The notes under the pieces: model-generated
Told to the model about the DNA's origin: nothing
Database searches by the model: none
Seen by the model: the letters and a program-made list of their open reading frames with translations, nothing else
Position numbers and translations under genes: made by a program
Origin: Cheilinus undulatus
Lineage: Eukaryota > Chordata > Actinopteri > Labriformes > Labridae
Reading direction: 5' to 3'
Length of the DNA stretch: 64,000 nucleotides
NCBI RefSeq assembly: GCF_018320785.1
Contig: NC_054886.1
Coordinates: forward strand, 36,867,354 to 36,931,353
Shown: positions 60,004-64,000 of the stretch, piece by piece
How positions within the stretch are numbered: the first letter of the stretch is position 1
Layout: every line of letters begins with the position of its first letter

Positions 60004-61260
60004 ATGGCGGCTGTGAGGCTTGCCACAATACAAGCAACGTTCTTGTCTGTCATTCTAATGTCTGCGTTATTTGTCTGCAAAGTGTCGTGCTTAATCCAGT
60101 ACACCCGATTGGAGCTTCTAAACCTCAGATCCATCTCTCACAGTGTTCTGGGCCCATCTACATCCATGCTGGAGGGGAAATTAAGGGACCTAAACATCTC
60201 AAGCCACTCAACACCATGGCTGCCGGCCAAAAAGGGCCGCTGCTCCGACACCTCTGCCAGGTTCCGGAGGCGCCCCTATCGGCCTCTGCTCCCAGTCGTT
60301 CTGCTGTCAAATGTCCGATCCCTCCGGCACAAAATGGATGAACTACAACTCATGATACAAACCAACAAAGACTACTGTGACTGTTCTGCCATCTGCCTCA
60401 CAGAGACCTGGCTGGATCAATCAGTACCCGACCAAGAGGTAACACTTCCAGGTTTCACATCACACCGTGCCGATAGATCATCCAAACTATCCCGCAAGGC
60501 AAAAGGCGCCGGTGTTTGCATAATGATTAATGAACGCTGGTGTACAATTTCTACAGAACTCACCCATGTATGTTCCCCACAACTGGAATACCTTGCTGTC
60601 AAATGCAGACCGTCATACCTCCCACGGGAGTTCGCATCTGTAATTCTCATCTGTGTTTACATTCCACCTGAGGCTAACGCTAACACCACCATTGCCGAGT
60701 TAGCCAACTACATCTCCTCGGCGGAAAATTCACACCCTGACACAGCAATCATCGTCCTTTGGGACTTCAACCGGATCAACCTGTCATCTGAGCTCCCCAG
60801 CTACCATCAGCAGGTAACTTGCCCCAGCAGAGGGACCAACACGCTGGACCACTGCTACACCACCATCAAAGAGGCTTACCGTGCTTTCCCGAGGGCTCCG
60901 CTAGGCAAGTCTGACCACGCAATACTGCTGCTAATTCCACGATACAAGCAAAAAGTTAAATCCTCCAAGTCACCAGCAAAACTTGTCCGGTGCTGGTCCC
61001 CGGAAGCCATCGATCAACTTCGGGGTTGTTTCGCGTGCACAGACTGGGATGTTTTCCATGCTGCAGGTGACTTCCACGCTGTCACCGACGTAGTGACGTC
61101 ATACGTCAACTACTGTGCGGACCTGTGCATACCACTCAAAAAAGTCAAACACCACAATAATTATAAACCGTGGTTTTACAAGGACATTAAAAAATTAAGA
61201 AAGGAGAAAAATTCAGCACATTTGTCAGGAAACAAAGAACAATACATGGCTGCCAAGTAA
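60004..61260 (+). pseudogene. LINE ORF: AP-type endonuclease part
   Basis: From ATG 60004, 418 codons. Endonuclease motifs: NVRSLRHKMDEL (about 103-114), ETWLDQSVPD (Glu), YIPPEAN, IIVLWDFNRINL (catalytic Asp and Asn kept, but Trp where Gly is usual in GDFN), and GKSDHAILL (SDH). A TAA at 61258-61260 interrupts the reading; the same frame continues with LRSAIRRAKTNYATKLE, so this is a premature stop, not a true ORF end. Confidence 0.85.
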
Positions 61261-62882
61261 AAACTGAGATCTGCAATAAGGAGAGCCAAAACCAACTACG
61301 CCACTAAACTAGAAGAACAAATCACTACGAACGACACACGGTTCATCTGGAAAAAACTCCAAAACATGACAAACTACAAAAAGAAACCCACCACCACTAC
61401 TGACAGCGACAATCATCTTCCTGACATACTCAACACTTTTTATGGGAGGTTTGAGCAGGCACCGGCTCCATCACAATCTCTCCCCGACCCCCCTCCCCTC
61501 CCCCCTTTTACCATCAGCGAGGAGGAGGTAAGGAGCACCTTCAGGGGACTTAAAAAGAATAAAGCCGCCAGCCCCAACAACATCAGCCCCTCTGTTCTCC
61601 ACCACTGTGCTGTGGAACTGGCTGGGGTTTTTACCGACATCTTCAACACCTCCCTCTGTCAATGCTCAGTACCCATGTGCTTCAAAGAGTCCATCATCAT
61701 CCCGGTCCCCAAGACCAGGACCATCTCTTGCCTCAATGACTACAGACCCATCGCCCTGACATCAGCAGTCATGAAATCATTCGAGTGCATCATACTCAAG
61801 CACCTGAGGACTGTTCCCACCCCCCTCATGGACTCACACCAATTTGCATACAGAGCCAATAGGTCAGTTGAGGACACGTCAACTTAGCGATCCATCACAT
61901 ACTGAACCACCTGGAGTCTGCAAACACATATGCCCGCATCCTGTTCATAGATTTCAGTTCTGCATTCAACACAATTAACCCAGCCAAACTCTTCAATAAA
62001 CTACTGGACATGAACACTGACCCATGCATCTGTCCCTGGATTCACAGCTTTCTCTGGAACAGGCAGCAGAAGGTGAAGATCAACAATAACACATCCTCCC
62101 CTCTGTTCCTCAGCACAGGTGCACCCCAAGGCTGTGTTCTCTCACCCTGGCTATTCTCTCTCTACACTAACCAGCTCACATCCCTTCACAGCTCTGTCAA
62201 CCTATACAAGTACGCGGACGACTCAACCATCGTAGGACTCATCACCAACAACCAAGAAACTGATTACCGTGCACAGATCAACCAAGCAGTGACCTGGTGT
62301 ACAGAACATGACCTCTTACTCAACACATCAGAAACAAAAGAACTCATTGTCGACCTAAGACACCAGCCATCCCCCAAAACTCCTGTGTTCATCAAAAGTG
62401 AACCCATCTCCATCACAGACTCATTCAAATTCCTAGGAACTCACATCAGCAATAACCTCAAATGGAAAATAAACACAGACCACATCTACAAAAAAGCCCA
62501 GCAAAGACTTTTCCATCTACGACAGCTCAAGAAGTTCAGAGTAAGGTTCCATCTTCTGCTCCGCTTCTACACAGCAATCGTCGAAAGTGTCCTCACCTCA
62601 CCAATAACAGTCTGGTTCAGCAGTCTCGACACTCTCCAGGAAGAAACTACAGCGCATCATTAACAGAGCATCCAAAATCACTGGCTCACCTCTACCATCC
62701 CTTGAATCACTCCACCACAAACGGACACTGCGCAGAGCCCGCAAGATCACCTCGGATCCCACTCACCCTGCACACTATGCATTCCAGTTACTGCCCTCTG
62801 GGAGGCGCTACAGGTCAATTGCCTCCAAAACAACCCATTTCAAAAACAGTTTTATCACAACTGCTATTAATATTCTGAACTT
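61261..62882 (+). pseudogene. LINE ORF: reverse transcriptase part, two frameshifts
   Basis: First frame to about 61878: IIPVPKTRTISCLNDYRPIAL and FAYRANRSVED. After a one-base shift near 61878 the reading continues: ILFIDFSSAFNTI, STGAPQGCVLSPWLFSLY and the catalytic YKYADDSTIVG (about 62200-62235), then FKFLGTHISNNLKW. A second shift near 62638 moves to KLQRIINRASKITG, LPSGRRYRSIA and the stop near 62890. Catalytic residues are present, but the element cannot encode an intact protein. Confidence 0.88.
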
Positions 62883-63239
62883 TGAACACTGAGGAGGGTT
62901 AAGCATGGCCTTTGTGTTTGTGATTGTCTAAATGTGTTTGTCTGGCTGTATATCTCTGTTTGTGCTTAAATGTTGGAACCTGCACCAGCTGTACTGACAA
63001 CAAATTCCACAAGCTTGGCAGTGTGGTCATTAAAGAATCAATCAATTAATCATGTTAGCATGATTACTGCCAAAGTAAGAAAGCCAAAAATCCCTAAAAG
63101 GGCTCTACGGGGGTCTGCGGGTTAAACAGAGTGAAGAGTTTTAAGCTTTTCCAAACATCATAATTTTATTTTGGATGCTTCAATGGACTGGAGACTGGAA
63201 GACTAGAAGGTGTTGTGCATGAATGAGTCCAGGTTTACG

Positions 63240-64000
63240 GTTAGGGTTAGTGTGATGGTCTGGGGGCTTGGAGGTGGAGACAGCGTGATGGTCTGGGAGC
63301 TTGAAGGTGGGGACAGCGTGATGGTCTGGGGGCTTGAAGGTGGAGACAGCGTGATGGTCTGGGGGGGGTGGAGGTGGAGACAGTGTGATGGTCGGGGGGC
63401 TTGGAGGTGGAGAAAGTATGATGGTCTGGGGTGATTTGGAGGTGGGGCAGTGTGATGGTCTGGGGCCTTGGAGGTGGAGACAGCGTGATGGTCTGGGGGC
63501 TTGAAGGTGGAGACAGTGTGATGGTCTGGGGGCTTGGAGGTGGAGAAAGTGTGATGGTCTGGGGGCTTGAAGGTGGAGTCAGCGTGATGGTCTGAGGGGC
63601 TTGGAGGTGGAGACAGTGTGATGGTCTGGGGGCTTGGAGGTGGAGACAGTGTGATGGTCTGGGGGCTTGGAGGTGGGGCAGTGTGATGGTCTGGGGGCTT
63701 GGAGGTGGAGACTGTGTGATGGTCTGGGGGCTTGAAGGTCGAGACAGCGTGATGGTCTGGGGTGATTTAGAGGTGGAGACAGCGTGATGGTATGGGGGTC
63801 TTTGGAGTGGGAGACAGTGTGATGGCCTGGGGGCTTGGAGGTGGAGACAGCTTGATGGTCTGGGGGGCTTGGAGGTGGAGACAGTGTGATGGTCTGGGGG
63901 CTTGGAGGTGGAGAGAGCAAGATGGTCTGGGGGCTTGGAGGTGGAGACAGCGTGATGGTCTGGGAGCTTGAAGGTGGAGACAGCGTGATGGTCTGGGGGC
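63240..64000. repeat. 33-bp minisatellite, about 23 copies, to the window end
   Basis: Unit GTGATGGTCTGGGGGCTTGG plus AGGTGGAGACAGC. G-rich on +, with GGGGG runs in nearly every unit. It continues past the window edge. Confidence 0.97.

Larger units (their letters stand above)
59940..63050 (+). mobile_element. Near-full-length non-LTR retrotransposon (L2/Jockey-group), broken
   Basis: Order: endonuclease, reverse transcriptase, C-terminal Cys/Arg region, 3'UTR ending in an AATCAATCAATTAATC tail near 63050. The 5' edge is not certain. No target-site duplication could be fixed. It is the only nearly complete autonomous-type element in the window. Confidence 0.88.

Noticed and set aside
60004-62663. 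Host gene with endonuclease/polymerase domains
   Set aside because: Motif order, 3' tail and comparison with non-LTR elements show a LINE, and it has a stop and two frameshifts.

Overview
The window looks like teleost fish nuclear DNA. It has intron-rich genes with GT-AG junctions, vertebrate telomere repeats (CCCTAA/TTAGGG), fish-type Tc1, hAT, SINE and L2/RTE LINE relics, and very many minisatellites. Only two host genes can be supported. One is mepce (7SK snRNA methylphosphate capping enzyme, + strand). The other is a membrane guanylyl cyclase of the photoreceptor retGC family (gucy2d-like, - strand), which I could assemble into 23 in-frame coding exons giving 1,057 residues.

Layout, left part. 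Positions 1-1190 are an almost pure purine tract. A TATA/CCAAT promoter and a noncoding first exon (ending 2861) start mepce. Its first intron is filled with a 64-bp minisatellite, a long A-rich degenerate repeat holding a hAT MITE, and a 91-bp minisatellite. Five mepce coding exons lie in 8756-10752. The gene is then cut: a 60-bp minisatellite runs into exactly 100 Ns (11690-11789), and the last coding exon is not found.

Telomeric part. Right of the gap are 2.4 kb of corrupted telomere repeat (CCTAA, CTTCTT and CCTGG words). Four copies of a roughly 2.1-kb subtelomeric unit follow, alternating with clean (CCCTAA)n arrays, up to 23070. An element of about 780 bp with a hammerhead-like motif lies next, with CCCTAA repeats on both sides. 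The C-rich strand orientation is that of a left chromosome end. The simplest reading is that a telomere-bearing contig was scaffolded onto the mepce contig; a real interstitial telomere or fusion is the alternative.

Right part. The cyclase gene (25468-39587) follows, with its own set of minisatellites in the introns. Beyond it lie about 24 kb without a convincing host gene: giant minisatellites (20-bp x about 129, 30-bp x about 67, 40-bp x about 71), a nested pair of Tc1-like elements (47930-50000), a tRNA-derived SINE, a 5'-truncated L2-type LINE whose 3' tail has expanded into a 38-bp minisatellite, and a nearly full-length but broken LINE (about 59940-63050). No functional link between the two genes is evident.

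All coordinates of exons come from manual reading of splice sites and frame; repeat edges are approximate.
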